Below, piece by piece: positions 7,621-17,000 of a stretch of DNA of 19,035 nt. Source of the stretch: an uncultured Clostridia bacterium (GTDB taxonomy: Bacteria > Bacillota > Clostridia > Oscillospirales > Acutalibacteraceae). The notes below the pieces were generated by a model, which saw only the letters and a list, made by a program, of their open reading frames with translations, was not told the origin of the DNA and did no database searches. The stretch's first letter is position 1. Every line of letters starts with the position of its first letter. Both the position numbers and the translations under genes were made by a program. The DNA lies in NCBI GenBank assembly GCA_937919155.1, contig CALFPM010000153.1, positions 1-19,035 of the forward strand, written 5' to 3'.

Positions 7621-7664
7621 CCCTGTTTATTTTAGAGATCAAAAGAAATCTATAAGTGATTGAA

Positions 7665-7679
7665 AGACTGTATCAGTCT
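7665..7679. promoter_or_regulatory. Short palindrome upstream of the dlt-like promoter, possible operator
   Basis: AGACTG-TAT-CAGTCT is a perfect 6-bp inverted repeat with a 3-base centre, about 45 bases upstream of the -35 box. It has no T tract and is too short for a convincing terminator, so a protein-binding site is possible. There is no regulator gene beside it and no second copy was noticed. Confidence 0.25.
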
Positions 7680-7692
7680 GAAAGCTGCAACT

Positions 7693-7826
7693 CAACATTG
7701 AAACTTTTCTTTTTTCTTGAGTCCTCAACATATATATTTTAAGCTATTAGGAGAACAAAAAATACACCCCTGTTTCAATACTTTCGTATCAGAACAGGAG
7801 TGTTGATTTGTATTAAAAGTCCAGGT
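7693..7826 (-). repeat. Direct repeat copy 2 around a terminator hairpin
   Basis: Counterpart of the element at 1783-1903, in the same orientation, with the same order of blocks around the 40-base hairpin. It lies between the PqqD-like gene and the dlt-like operon. Copies 1 and 2 together enclose the dlt-like operon with its promoter. The outer limits are judged by eye. Confidence 0.6.
7764..7803 (-). terminator. Intrinsic terminator of the radical-SAM peptide operon
   Basis: On the minus strand an 18-bp stem (one C/A mismatch) with a C(GAAA)G loop is followed by ATTTTTTG. It lies 75 bases after the stop of the PqqD-like gene, closing that operon, and upstream of the dlt-like promoter. It has the same structure as 1839-1878, with paired base changes between copies. 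Confidence 0.8.
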
Positions 7827-7877
7827 AAATACATTACCGACGATCGTTACAAGCAAAAAAAGTTCACTTCTCGAAGA

Positions 7878-8147
7878 TTATTCTTTATCTATTATCTCAA
7901 GTGCAACGAGTTTATCGATAAACTCCTGCGTATCAGCAAGTGCTTGCTCTTGGGTAACGTCATATTCATCAAACAATCTTTGTGCAAGCTCCTGCACAGA
8001 GTTGCATTCAGGAAGCTGTTCCCATAAGAAACGCGCGGTTTCGGTAAGCATAAAGAATCCGTTGTGGTCTTTGAGTGCATTGCCGACAGGAACAAGTATT
8101 ATATCTGCGCCGATCTGGCGAAGAACCATTTCTTTTTTAATTGTCAT
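7878..8147 (-). CDS. PqqD-like peptide-recognition protein (RRE domain)
   Basis: An 89-residue protein counted from the ATG at 8147, the usual length of free-standing PqqD proteins. The pattern is a short beta region (IILVPVGNALKDHNGFFMLTETARFLWEQL) followed by helices (SVQELAQRLFDEYDV, ALADTQEFIDKLVALEII), typical of the winged-helix RiPP recognition element that binds a precursor leader and presents it to a radical SAM partner. An in-frame start at 8171 is possible, but the 8147 ATG gives the family's N terminus and has AGGAG about 11 bases upstream. It overlaps the end of the radical SAM gene by 11 bases, as expected for partners translated together. It is the last gene before the terminator at 7764-7803. 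Confidence 0.85.
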   Translation of the reverse strand: MTIKKEMVLRQIGADIILVPVGNALKDHNGFFMLTETARFLWEQLPECNSVQELAQRLFDEYDVTQEQALADTQEFIDKLVALEIIDKE

Positions 8148-9210
8148 CGTTGCAAACGCTCCTTTCGGCAAGAGTGAAAAGCCGCTTTGTCATTCGGCAG
8201 ATATACTGCGGAGTTTTGCCGAAATCTCCCGTTTCCGCCTTACACATTGCCGCACACACATTACAAATTCCTGCATACTTGCAGGAAAGACATTCCTCGG
8301 GAAGTCTTATCTGCTCAGTTGCGGATTTTATATCCTGCCAGGCCTTTTCAAAGCCGTCTTCAAGCGGTCTGGCGTCAGGCTCGGGCATCATTCCGCAAGG
8401 CCGCATTATGCCGTCTGCGGTTATCCAGAAAGATGCTCTGCCCGCTCTGCAACGGACTTTATTCTCTGTTGGTCCTGCGGGAAGTTCAAGCAGCTTTCGC
8501 AGCCTTTCCGTATAAAAATCCTTATCGAAACGGTATTCGTCAATAAGCGAAATATATTCAGCTGCCGTTTCGGGAGAAAAACGCAAATCTTTATTTCCGC
8601 CGCCTAATCTGACAGACGGATAGGTGTAAGTAGTTGGTTTAAGCGGAATACCCATATCTTTTGAAATATCGGCAATTTTTTTATATTCTGATATGTTTTT
8701 CGGAGTGAAAACCGTGTTGAAACGCACCGATATCCCAAGTTCTTTCATCTTTTTGACAGAACTCATTACCTTATCAAATGCTTCGTTTCCGCAAAGTTTT
8801 TGATAAGCAGAATTATCTGCTCCGTAAAGCGAAATATTGATTCGTGTGGGCGGCAATTCATCAAAAAGCTTTGTGTATTTTTCAAGTAGACTGCCGTTTG
8901 TATTTATTGAAATAAGAAAACCCATTTTTGCAAGGGCTCGGTAAATCTCTTCAAAATCATCACGAATCAAAGGTTCTCCGCCCGTCAGAAGAAGAAAAAC
9001 CGTGCCTGCATCTTTCGCCTGCTGAGCAAGATTCAGCCATTCTTCAGCTGAAAGCGGTGCAATATTCTGTTTACAATCGTGAACATAACACATCTCACAA
9101 CTGAAATTACAGCGCTGTGTGAGTTCAAAAGTACCCGAAACGGGTATTCCCTCGATTGCGCCTTTATCGTGAAGGTATTTAACCATCAATGGCTCTGCGA
9201 AAGCGGACAT
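8137..9210 (-). CDS. Radical SAM/SPASM peptide maturase
   Basis: A 357-residue protein with the radical SAM cluster motif CNFSCEMC (C34, C38, C41), the GGEPL SAM-binding motif, and a C-terminal SPASM domain: C254 and C272 (RPCGMM), then C307, C310, C316, C319, C323 and C338, enough for two auxiliary iron-sulfur clusters. PqqE, anaerobic sulfatase-activating enzymes and sactipeptide or ranthipeptide maturases share this layout; such enzymes form C-C, thioether or similar bonds in peptides. The ATG at 9210 follows GGAG by 8 bases and lies inside the end of the HPr-kinase-like gene (25-base overlap). The PqqD-like gene overlapping its end, and a small Cys peptide in the same operon, make a RiPP role the best reading. 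The bond formed cannot be predicted. Confidence 0.9.
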   Translation of the reverse strand: MSAFAEPLMVKYLHDKGAIEGIPVSGTFELTQRCNFSCEMCYVHDCKQNIAPLSAEEWLNLAQQAKDAGTVFLLLTGGEPLIRDDFEEIYRALAKMGFLISINTNGSLLEKYTKLFDELPPTRINISLYGADNSAYQKLCGNEAFDKVMSSVKKMKELGISVRFNTVFTPKNISEYKKIADISKDMGIPLKPTTYTYPSVRLGGGNKDLRFSPETAAEYISLIDEYRFDKDFYTERLRKLLELPAGPTENKVRCRAGRASFWITADGIMRPCGMMPEPDARPLEDGFEKAWQDIKSATEQIRLPEECLSCKYAGICNVCAAMCKAETGDFGKTPQYICRMTKRLFTLAERSVCNDDN

Positions 9211-10046
9211 AATTTTCTCTCCAGATATCTGACTGCACTTTCATCTGCAAGGCAGTCATATTCATATATGGGCACGTTCTGACTGAGTTTCTGAACAAAA
9301 TCAATCAGCTTACCCGTAAGCTCCCGTGAATGATGAACGGGATAACAGTTTTTATATAAGCTGTAGAAAGCTTCTGACGAAACAAGCTTGTTTGCGTTGT
9401 TATATTCTGCCTGTTGAAGACTTATTATTGCTTTAATCGGCAAAACCTTGTTCAGACAATCTTTCGAAGAACCTGAAAAAGGCATTCCCGACGCAAAAAA
9501 TGCTCCGTTTTCTTCAAAAATCATCGTTTTATCGCCGTTGACAACGACTGCATCGGCATACTTTTTCCACAGATTAGCCTGAGTTGACTTGCCTATATCG
9601 CACGGACCTGTGAAAAGAATTGCTTCGCCGTTTTTTTCGATAAATGAGGAATGAAGGACGCATCCGTTGCTTTCAGCAACAATCTCCTCAATGCCGATAA
9701 GAGTGAATATTACGTCTGCACGAAGCAAATCTCTGTATTTTTCATCAATGACAATGTTGATGTTTTTACCGTCATCAATGCGGCAGGCATAGAATTCATC
9801 CTTACTGTCCCGTGATTTGAAAAAGCAGGCAAAAACTTCATTTTCATAGGTAGACTCTCTGTCCTGCGAAACGTAATACGGCTCTCCGCTTTTGGGCGGC
9901 AGACTTGCTGAAAATTCAATATTCACACTGTAATCTGTTGTTTCGCAGTCATATAAAAACAATGAAAACGGCTCAACATCCTGAAAAACAGACGCAGATC
10001 TTACCTCTGCGGTAAAATTGCCGATTTTATATTTTCTTATCATCAT
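9186..10046 (-). CDS. HPr-kinase-like P-loop protein, candidate peptide kinase
   Basis: A 286-residue soluble protein. FTGPCDIGKSTQA (residues 146-157) is a Walker A loop (K153, S154), preceded by LHSSFIEKNGEAIL as in HPr kinase/phosphorylase folds, followed by a VVNGDKT strand (D172) where HprK has its acidic Mg/base residues. The N-terminal 120 residues are unlike HprK. It is not true HprK: those are about 310 residues and have a distinct N-terminal domain and a different context. HprK-like proteins occur in RiPP clusters, for example the kinase that phosphorylates the C-terminal Ser of paeninodin, and in cassettes with SPASM and PqqD proteins. The ATG at 10046 overlaps the upstream TGA (ATGA); a second ATG follows at once. 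Sequence supports the fold well; the substrate is inferred to be the operon's peptide. Confidence 0.75.
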   Translation of the reverse strand: MMIRKYKIGNFTAEVRSASVFQDVEPFSLFLYDCETTDYSVNIEFSASLPPKSGEPYYVSQDRESTYENEVFACFFKSRDSKDEFYACRIDDGKNINIVIDEKYRDLLRADVIFTLIGIEEIVAESNGCVLHSSFIEKNGEAILFTGPCDIGKSTQANLWKKYADAVVVNGDKTMIFEENGAFFASGMPFSGSSKDCLNKVLPIKAIISLQQAEYNNANKLVSSEAFYSLYKNCYPVHHSRELTGKLIDFVQKLSQNVPIYEYDCLADESAVRYLERKLCPLSQSH

Positions 10047-10693
10047 AATTCCGTAAAAATAATCTGACAGTTTTTTTCGTTGAGCTCAGGGGCTTTGACA
10101 TAGGTCTGTGCGCCTTCTTTGAGGGCATCAACGCTGAATTTATATGTCACGCTGCCGTTGAGCAAATCTTCTTTTTTGTCCTTGTAATAAACAACAATAT
10201 CGGATTCAATATCTTTACCCGAAATGTTTTTGATTGATACCGAGCCGTCAAGAATGCTGAGTTCAATTTCATCTTCATTCATAACGGGCGGATTTTCAAA
10301 AAGAACTTTGTCTTTTATCTGCCACGAAGTATACACTTCGTAAGGGTCACTTTTAACAGCCTCGTTGCACAGAAGAACAACTTTTGCACCGCTTAACACT
10401 GCCGAAACATTGAAGCTCAACGTTTCGTTTGTTGTTTGCACGGTAAGCACTGCATATTCAACATCATCGTCAGACACATTCTCCGCAACAACCGCAAGTC
10501 TTCCGTAATACTCATCAATTTCAATGATTTTAAGCCAGCTGTCAACGGTAACGCCGAGCTGTGCTTTTTCATAAGGAACGGAAGGCGGCTGATTCCCGGT
10601 TTTTTTTGCATCCGTAATGAGTATTATACCAACAGCAATCAACACAATTGCCGAAACAATTATCATTACAATTGCAATGTTTCTTTTTTTCAT
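10043..10693 (-). CDS. Membrane-anchored beta-rich protein of unknown function
   Basis: A 216-residue protein with a positively charged N terminus (MKKRN), one membrane helix (about residues 6-27) and an outside domain of alternating strands. Phrases such as WLKIIEIDEYYGRLAVVAENVSDD and DGSVSIKNISGKDIESDIVVYYKDK repeat a strand-rich pattern recalling FxLYD-type extracytoplasmic domains (two copies, perhaps). The ATG at 10693 is preferred, with AGGTG 5 bases before it, over an in-frame TTG at 10711. It follows the peptide gene and a hairpin, and its TGA overlaps the kinase-like start. It could bind the finished peptide, help its export or protect the cell. I do not recognise a named family with certainty. 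Confidence 0.65.
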   Translation of the reverse strand: MKKRNIAIVMIIVSAIVLIAVGIILITDAKKTGNQPPSVPYEKAQLGVTVDSWLKIIEIDEYYGRLAVVAENVSDDDVEYAVLTVQTTNETLSFNVSAVLSGAKVVLLCNEAVKSDPYEVYTSWQIKDKVLFENPPVMNEDEIELSILDGSVSIKNISGKDIESDIVVYYKDKKEDLLNGSVTYKFSVDALKEGAQTYVKAPELNEKNCQIIFTEL

Positions 10694-10710
10694 AAAAACA
10701 CCTGTTTTCA

Positions 10711-10748
10711 AGAAACGGAGTTCGCCGTGTTTGCAGAACTCCGTTTCT
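10711..10748 (-). terminator. Attenuator-like hairpin after the peptide gene
   Basis: A perfect 13-bp inverted repeat (AGAAACGGAGTTC, 10711-10723, with its complement at 10736-10748) around a 12-base loop lies 11 bases after the peptide stop. The bases after it on the minus strand are TTGAAAACAGG, not a T tract, so it should slow or protect rather than fully terminate. In RiPP operons such a hairpin commonly keeps precursor mRNA more abundant than that of the enzymes; that role here is inferred. Confidence 0.65.
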
Positions 10749-10759
10749 GTTTGTTTTGG

Positions 10760-10999
10760 TTACGATGAGAAAACGCTGCCGTTAGCAATGGGTATGTCGT
10801 AGCATATCGTATCGTTTTTGCCGGGTATATACATACAGTTTGCATAGTTGGAAAAGAGTGTCCAACCTGATTCCTCGTCAATAACAGGGCATACATACTC
10901 TGCATTGACTGTGCCGAGAAGCGTGCATCCGGAAGATACATTTGTTGATATGGCAAGGCTTTCAAATGTGATTATTGGTTTGTTATATGCTTTTTTCAA
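10760..10999 (-). CDS. Small Cys-containing peptide, candidate RiPP precursor
   Basis: A 79-residue peptide whose start is a TTG at 10999, set by AGGAGG 10 bases upstream; no ATG fits. The first half, MKKAYNKPIITFESLAIS, has the K-K-x-Y-x-K-P-x-(I/V) form of short leader-like regions seen in many clostridial small peptides, well suited to strand pairing with a PqqD-type recognition domain. The second half carries four Cys (C25, C37, C55, C66) and ends in GSVFSS. There is no hydrophobic signal segment, so export would need a dedicated system. The genes downstream encode a SPASM enzyme, a PqqD protein and an HPr-kinase-like protein, which makes a precursor role likely. It begins 24 bases after the giant glycosidase gene. 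A structural or regulatory small protein is the alternative. Confidence 0.7.
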   Translation of the reverse strand: MKKAYNKPIITFESLAISTNVSSGCTLLGTVNAEYVCPVIDEESGWTLFSNYANCMYIPGKNDTICYDIPIANGSVFSS

Positions 11000-11022
11000 A
11001 TTTAAAATTACCTCCTATCAAC

Positions 11023-11049
11023 ATTATATTGTAACTCCGAACATTTCAA
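11023..11049 (-). promoter_or_regulatory. Possible internal promoter for the peptide gene, inside the glycosidase 3' end
   Basis: On the minus strand TTGAAA (11044-11049) is separated by 15 bases from a perfect TATAAT (11023-11028) that contains the TAA stop of the glycosidase gene. Transcription would start just before AGGAGG, giving a leader of about 20 bases. The spacer is shorter than the ideal 17, so this is only a plausible promoter. Without it the peptide would depend on an 8-kb transcript. Confidence 0.4.
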
Positions 11050-14000
11050 AAATCATTTCCAAGAGTTCTACTAACTTGTAGAAAATCTCTATCAGAAGAC
11101 GGCGAGCCGGATCGTACTTAGGATCATCATAGTCAATTTCAGAATCGGAACCCGTGTCGTTTCCGCCTGAAGACGGATTTCTGACAATCACATTGACTGT
11201 CACGGATTTGGACTCATCTGTGTAACCGTTCTCATAAGCACCGGAAACAACATAAGTAAGTTTACCGGCTCTGTTTGTGGAAATATTAACAGTCCATTCA
11301 AGAGCGTCTTCACCTTCAATTTCGGAAGCAACACACTCAACATTCTTCGGATCTGTCAGCTTGCCGTTTTCGTTGGTGATAACCAATGAGTTAACATCAG
11401 GTGCTGTTCTGAATTTCATTGTTATGACACTGTGTCCGTCCGAATAGGTAACAATTTCGGGGGTCTGAATCATCTCAATGTCAAGCGCCGCTTTTCTCAT
11501 TCTCATGAGAGAATAGGCAGTTGCCTGTGTGTTTGTTGTTGAAGCAGGAACAAGGAATTCATCTTCAATCGGTGTGGGAATTCGGAAATATCCCTTGCCG
11601 CCTGTCTGCGAGAATGTCCACTTAAGGTTTGTGATTGAAAGAACGCTGTCTTCTTCACCCGTGTTCTGAACAACAACAGTTCCTGTTGTGTAATAATTGT
11701 TGCCGTCAGAACCTTTGACCTGTTTCCAGGTAAGTTTTGCATCGTTGGGTAACACCGTGTTAAGCGAATAATAGATATCCGTTGCTGTTTCAACATCAAC
11801 ATCTGTCGTTTTTGATGCATATGAAATTGTGAGCTTCGGCTCACCGCAGGCAAGCTTTGCGCCGAGCTGAATGTCAGTGGGAACGGATGTTGCCCAGATT
11901 TCAAATGCAACAGCCTGATCTTTTGCAAGATAAAGCTCATTGTTGGGGCCTGCATTCTTGTAAGTTTCGATGTCATTATCAAGCGCGGCAATACCGTCAA
12001 TAAAGATAATGCCCTGAGTATCGGTTTCTGAAAGCGAATCCGCGCCGATAAGCATATCCTTAAGCTCGAGATAGCTGGGATAAAGCTCATCGTCAGTCGA
12101 ATAGGCTTTCTTTACATCCTTATCCTTGATTTCGTCATCGACTCCGGCAGGAGAATAAATCCTGATTGCATCAAGATAAACTCTGTAGTAATTTGTGCCG
12201 TCTGCCGCAACGGATGCATGGCCGAAACCGCTTGTGAATGTGGGCGTGATAACAACGCTGTAATAGCCGTATTCAAGATCTGTGACTTTGATTACGGGAA
12301 TCTGATACAGTGTTTCCTGATCGTCTTCTTCTGCGATAAGCCATCCGTAAGCAAAGGCATAGGTATAAGCAGGAAGGCTTGTTTCGGTTTCAACAACTTT
12401 TCCGCTTTCGTCATAATAATGCGCAACTTCGGTCACCTCACCGATCTCATCATAGTAATGAGGTGTCTCGGTTATGTTGCCGTTTTCATCGTAATACGTC
12501 TCTTTCAGTGCCGCTTTGCCGTTTTCGGTTCTGTACAAAGGTGAACCTGAATCATCAAAGGTGAAAATTCCGTTTTCATCAGCATAGATTCTTCCGTAAT
12601 CGTATCCGTAGAATGTATCAACAACGTTTCGTACTACTGTTGTGCCGTCTTTATCTTTGACATCAACGCTGAATGCGCCTGTTGTGCAGTCGGTGATGCT
12701 GATAAGGTCGAAGCCTGTGCCTGTGAAATCAAATTCAACAGTGGGCCATGCCGCACCCGTTCCGCCGCTGAACTTCTTGTTGGGGTTATTCTTTGTGGCT
12801 ACATCAACGTAATGAATCGAATCGCCGCTGTATTCGGCAAAGGATAAATAACCGCTTTCGTATCCGTAGGGATTTGCCTCACTGTCGGTAAGGTCGGCAG
12901 TCTGCTTGAGCGTTGTCGGCTGAGTGCCGTAAGTATTCCAGACACCGAACTGATTATCGGTATTGTCATAATTCGAGGGAACTTTACCGTTTGTGTAGGT
13001 TATGGTTTCAAAAGTATCCTCATAGTAAATTGCAGTTGCAGGAATAAATGTTGTTTTTTCAACCTGATAGTAAACAACTTCCTCTGCATAAGTGGGGTCG
13101 CCCGTGATTTTGGCAACAACATAGAAATTCTCTGACTCAGCCATATTCGTTGACTCGAGGTTGTAAGAAACATTACCCTTTCTGTCAATCGTGCAGACAC
13201 CGTATTTCATGCCGTCAATTGTACATACACTGTCATCCTCAAAAGGAATGGTAATCAGAGGCTCTTCAAAGGTGTAAGTCGGAGTATACTCTTCGTTAAC
13301 CGCGCAGATGCCGATATATTCAATCTTAACGCCGTTATCGGTAGCTGCCTTTGAAATCTCGTTGTTTTCTGTTATGTTGTATTCAACGGGGAGACCGTAA
13401 TCAAGAGTAAGATTCTGGTCAATGATTTTAACATCTTCGGATGTTTCCGAAAGGTTGAACGAAATTCTGCAGTTTGAGTCAGATGCGCCTCGTTCAAGGT
13501 AGAAGAAATTGAGGGTATGCACTTCGCCGTCCGTAATAACCTCGTGAAGCTTATTGACAGCGGCGATTGTGTCTGCATTGTAATCAGTTGAATCGGGATT
13601 CTCAATGTAAGTGTTGTAAGAATACGTTGTTTCATATTCTCCGCCCTTGAGGAGACCGTCTGTAACGTCCATTGCATACTGATAATTGATTGAGCAGTTT
13701 GTGAAGTTGATTGTTACCTCACGGGCACCGTGAAGACCGCCGTTATCAAGAACAAGAACGCCGTCAATATAAACAAGAACGTCGTCGTCGCCCGAGAATG
13801 TGAAAATAACATCTTCGCCGTTTACGTGCTTACCGCCCTTGGGGATATAGAAATTATGCTCAAAAGTGAAACCGTAGTGATAAACCGCGTTTTCACCTGT
13901 GTAAGTTGTTGTTCCCTTCTTATAGTTGAAGGGGAAGAAACCTGAACCTGAATGTGAACCTGTTGCGCTCCAGTTTCCTACTTCATTAAGATCCATATCA

Positions 14001-17000
14001 ACGGTCTGGTTAACGTCATCAAATTCAGCCTGAACAAGATATTTTGTGTCCTTACTGTCATAATGGTAAGTGTTGACACCGTATTCGTCTGTGCTGATGA
14101 ACATGGGGAACTCGGTATCCCAATAATATTTTGAGAACTGACCCGAAGTCGATGTTGTTACATTGCCGTTCACATCAAGGTTTTCGCGTGAGAACAAATC
14201 GGGGAAATATACGCTGATGCCTGAGAGGTATTCAAGGGTAATCGATTTGTACTCTACATCAGATTTCATAAATCCGTAGGTGTAAGGCTCACTGTCATAA
14301 GCTGTGCCGGGGCCGTCGTTGGCATAGGGAAGTTTGTCTGTGTAAGCCGCGTGAGAAGTTACAACGTCTTTATCGAGCGTTGCGCTTGCAAGACCCTGAA
14401 CAGATGCACCATCGTGAACAATTTCGCCGTCAAGGATGGGGTCATTCGCACCGTGGGTGTTGTCCTTTGTCCACATATTCCAAAGAGTAAGAGGAATCTG
14501 GGTATCTGCAGAAATGTAGGGATAACCTGAAGCAGCGTTGTTGCCGTCAGGCGAACCGCTGTATGCTACACCCGTGAACTGAATGGTGTAAATCTTTGCA
14601 TACAGTTCAGCCACTGCTTCAAGAATTTCATCGGCTCTGCCTGCCGCCCAGCCTGAGTCGTCATAACCTATAAGGTCCTTTATCTGAGCCACAAGGTCTG
14701 CATCTGCAAGAATAGCCGTTTTCATTTGCTCAACGGCAACTGCATTCATAAAAACACCGCCGTGTGAATAATCGGGAGTGCCTGTTGAATTGTTATAACC
14801 GTATTTGAACAGTGTGCCGTTGATTTTCTTGACGTCCATTTTAAGGGCGTTTATTGCGGCACGGATAGCTGCCGTTGCAGCTTCATACTCCGCGTCCGTT
14901 GCATCTGCATCCTTATAAACCGCAACACCCGATTCAAGTGCCGTGAGCAATTTCTCATAAGTTGCAGTCGTATAAGCTGAGTAGTCATATTTGATGCCTT
15001 CGTGAAGAATGTCGTAAAGAGCTTTTTGAGCAGCATTCACAGTGGTGCCTGTGTTTCCGCCGTCACCGCCTTCAGGAGGTGTAGTGGGCTGCGACACTTC
15101 GGAATATAACCATAATTTTGCAGGATCATATGCCTTTACATTGGGCATCCACTGTTTATCTTCGGAATAAAAATGATCTTCGCCAGGTTTATGAATAAGA
15201 TAGAAATCTCCTGAGTAAACAAGAATCGCTCCATCATAAGTTACATCAATTTTTACAACCTTCGGTTCGTAAGAATAGCCGTTATAATAACCTGTGTAAC
15301 TTCCGTTTTCATAATATGTTCCAATTTGAACATACAACCCGGTGCTCTTGTTCTGAATATAATATTCGTTATTGCCGAGATGAGTAAATGTGAAAATATT
15401 ATTTTCGTCTGTGTTGAAGTTCTGGTAAGGATAAGAAGCGGATTCAGCAGAAACTGCGTTCTGGATATCTGTTGTTGCGTTTATACACCAACCTTCGAAC
15501 ATACCCGTTGTCATTACAACATTTTGATTGCAGATTACATAATCACCATCTGCAAAGAAGCCTTCTGATACAGATGTGTCCGCAAGGTGAATCGCATACT
15601 TCGCCGTTTCTTCCGAAGGAGGCGTTATTTCCTTCGGCTTGGGAGTATAAAGCCACATTTTGTAGTTTGCATTTACACCTACGTCCTGCACTTCCTTATG
15701 AGTTGCAACATAGAAATGGTTTGCATCGGAATAATGGCAAACATAGAAAGTTGAATTGGAAATAAGAATTGAGCCTTCGTCGTTCACATCAACCGATACA
15801 CTTACAGGATCGGAACTGTAAACAATATTCCAGTTATCTCCTTCACCCATTTTAACATACTGTTTTGTAGCTTTATTCTGGATGTAATACTGATTGTTGC
15901 CTATGTGTGTGAAGGTGAATATATTTTCATTTGCTTCAAAGGTTTCATAAGGATATGATGCACTGTCTGATGAAGGTTCAACCCCTGCCTGAACGCTGTC
16001 ATCTGCCGCAAATGTGTAACCCCAGAACAGTTCGGTGGACATTATGGTGTTCTGATTGAAGAGCGCATAATCGCCGTCTGCAACGCATCCTTCGGTTACT
16101 GTTGTGTCAGGAAGATAGATTTCATAATTGAGCAATTCTGTTGTTTCTTCCGAACCTGAATCGCCTGTGTTGCCTGAATCACCTGAACCGCCCTCCTCAA
16201 CTTTGGGAGGCTCAAGCTCGCTGATATGAAGCTTTACCGTTTCGTACTTATCGTAGAGAGTGGGAATGTATTCATCATCGCTCTGTATAACAACTTCTTC
16301 AAACTCATCGGTAAGCTGAATGCCTGTTTCTTTGACCGAAGTTACGGTAACACCCTGAGTTGAGAAAGATGTTCCGTTGTCTGTTGCGGTTGCTGTGAAA
16401 TTGATTGTACCTTCTTCTTCCGTTGTTTTGAGAATTACCAGCGCTTTGCCGTTGAACATTTTGAAGGATGCCTCAGAATCGGAAAGAAGCACGGATTCCT
16501 GCTGGAATTTTTCTGTTGTTGCAGGATTACCGTTATCAACGCCAACGATTTTTGCATATCGCGCAGACTGGTCGTCAACCTTGAAGCTGAGCGTGCCGTT
16601 GTAATCATTCATAAAGTTGCCATCGGCATCTCTTGCTTCAAATTCAAGATAGATATAATTTGCGCCGTCTGCAACAAATGTGTTTCTGTTCTGCCAGGTG
16701 TTCACAGCAATCTGTGTTGCAGTTCCCGTTACAGACTTTGTTGAACCGACAGTGTCTGTTATTTCATTGTTGTTTTCGTCATATGCTTTAACAGAAAGTG
16801 TTCCCTCTGCATATTTAACCTTGAACTGGGGATAGAAATCCGCGCCGTAGCCTGTGTAGAAACTGCCCACTGCACAGTTTGCCGAATCCGTTATGCTTTC
16901 CGTCCATGTTCTGTATGTATAACCTGCATCTGTTGTTGTTACGGATGAATTTGCGGTGGCAATAACATTGCCGTTGAGAAGAAGCTCAATCTTCTTTGCA

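Noticed and set aside
8002..8607. A 201-residue plus-strand frame opposite the radical SAM gene
   Set aside because: No start signal and no recognisable domain; the opposite strand has all radical SAM/SPASM cysteines in order.
9186..10046. True HPr kinase/phosphorylase of carbon catabolite control
   Set aside because: Length, N-terminal region and position between a peptide gene and a radical SAM gene do not fit HprK; only the P-loop half resembles it.
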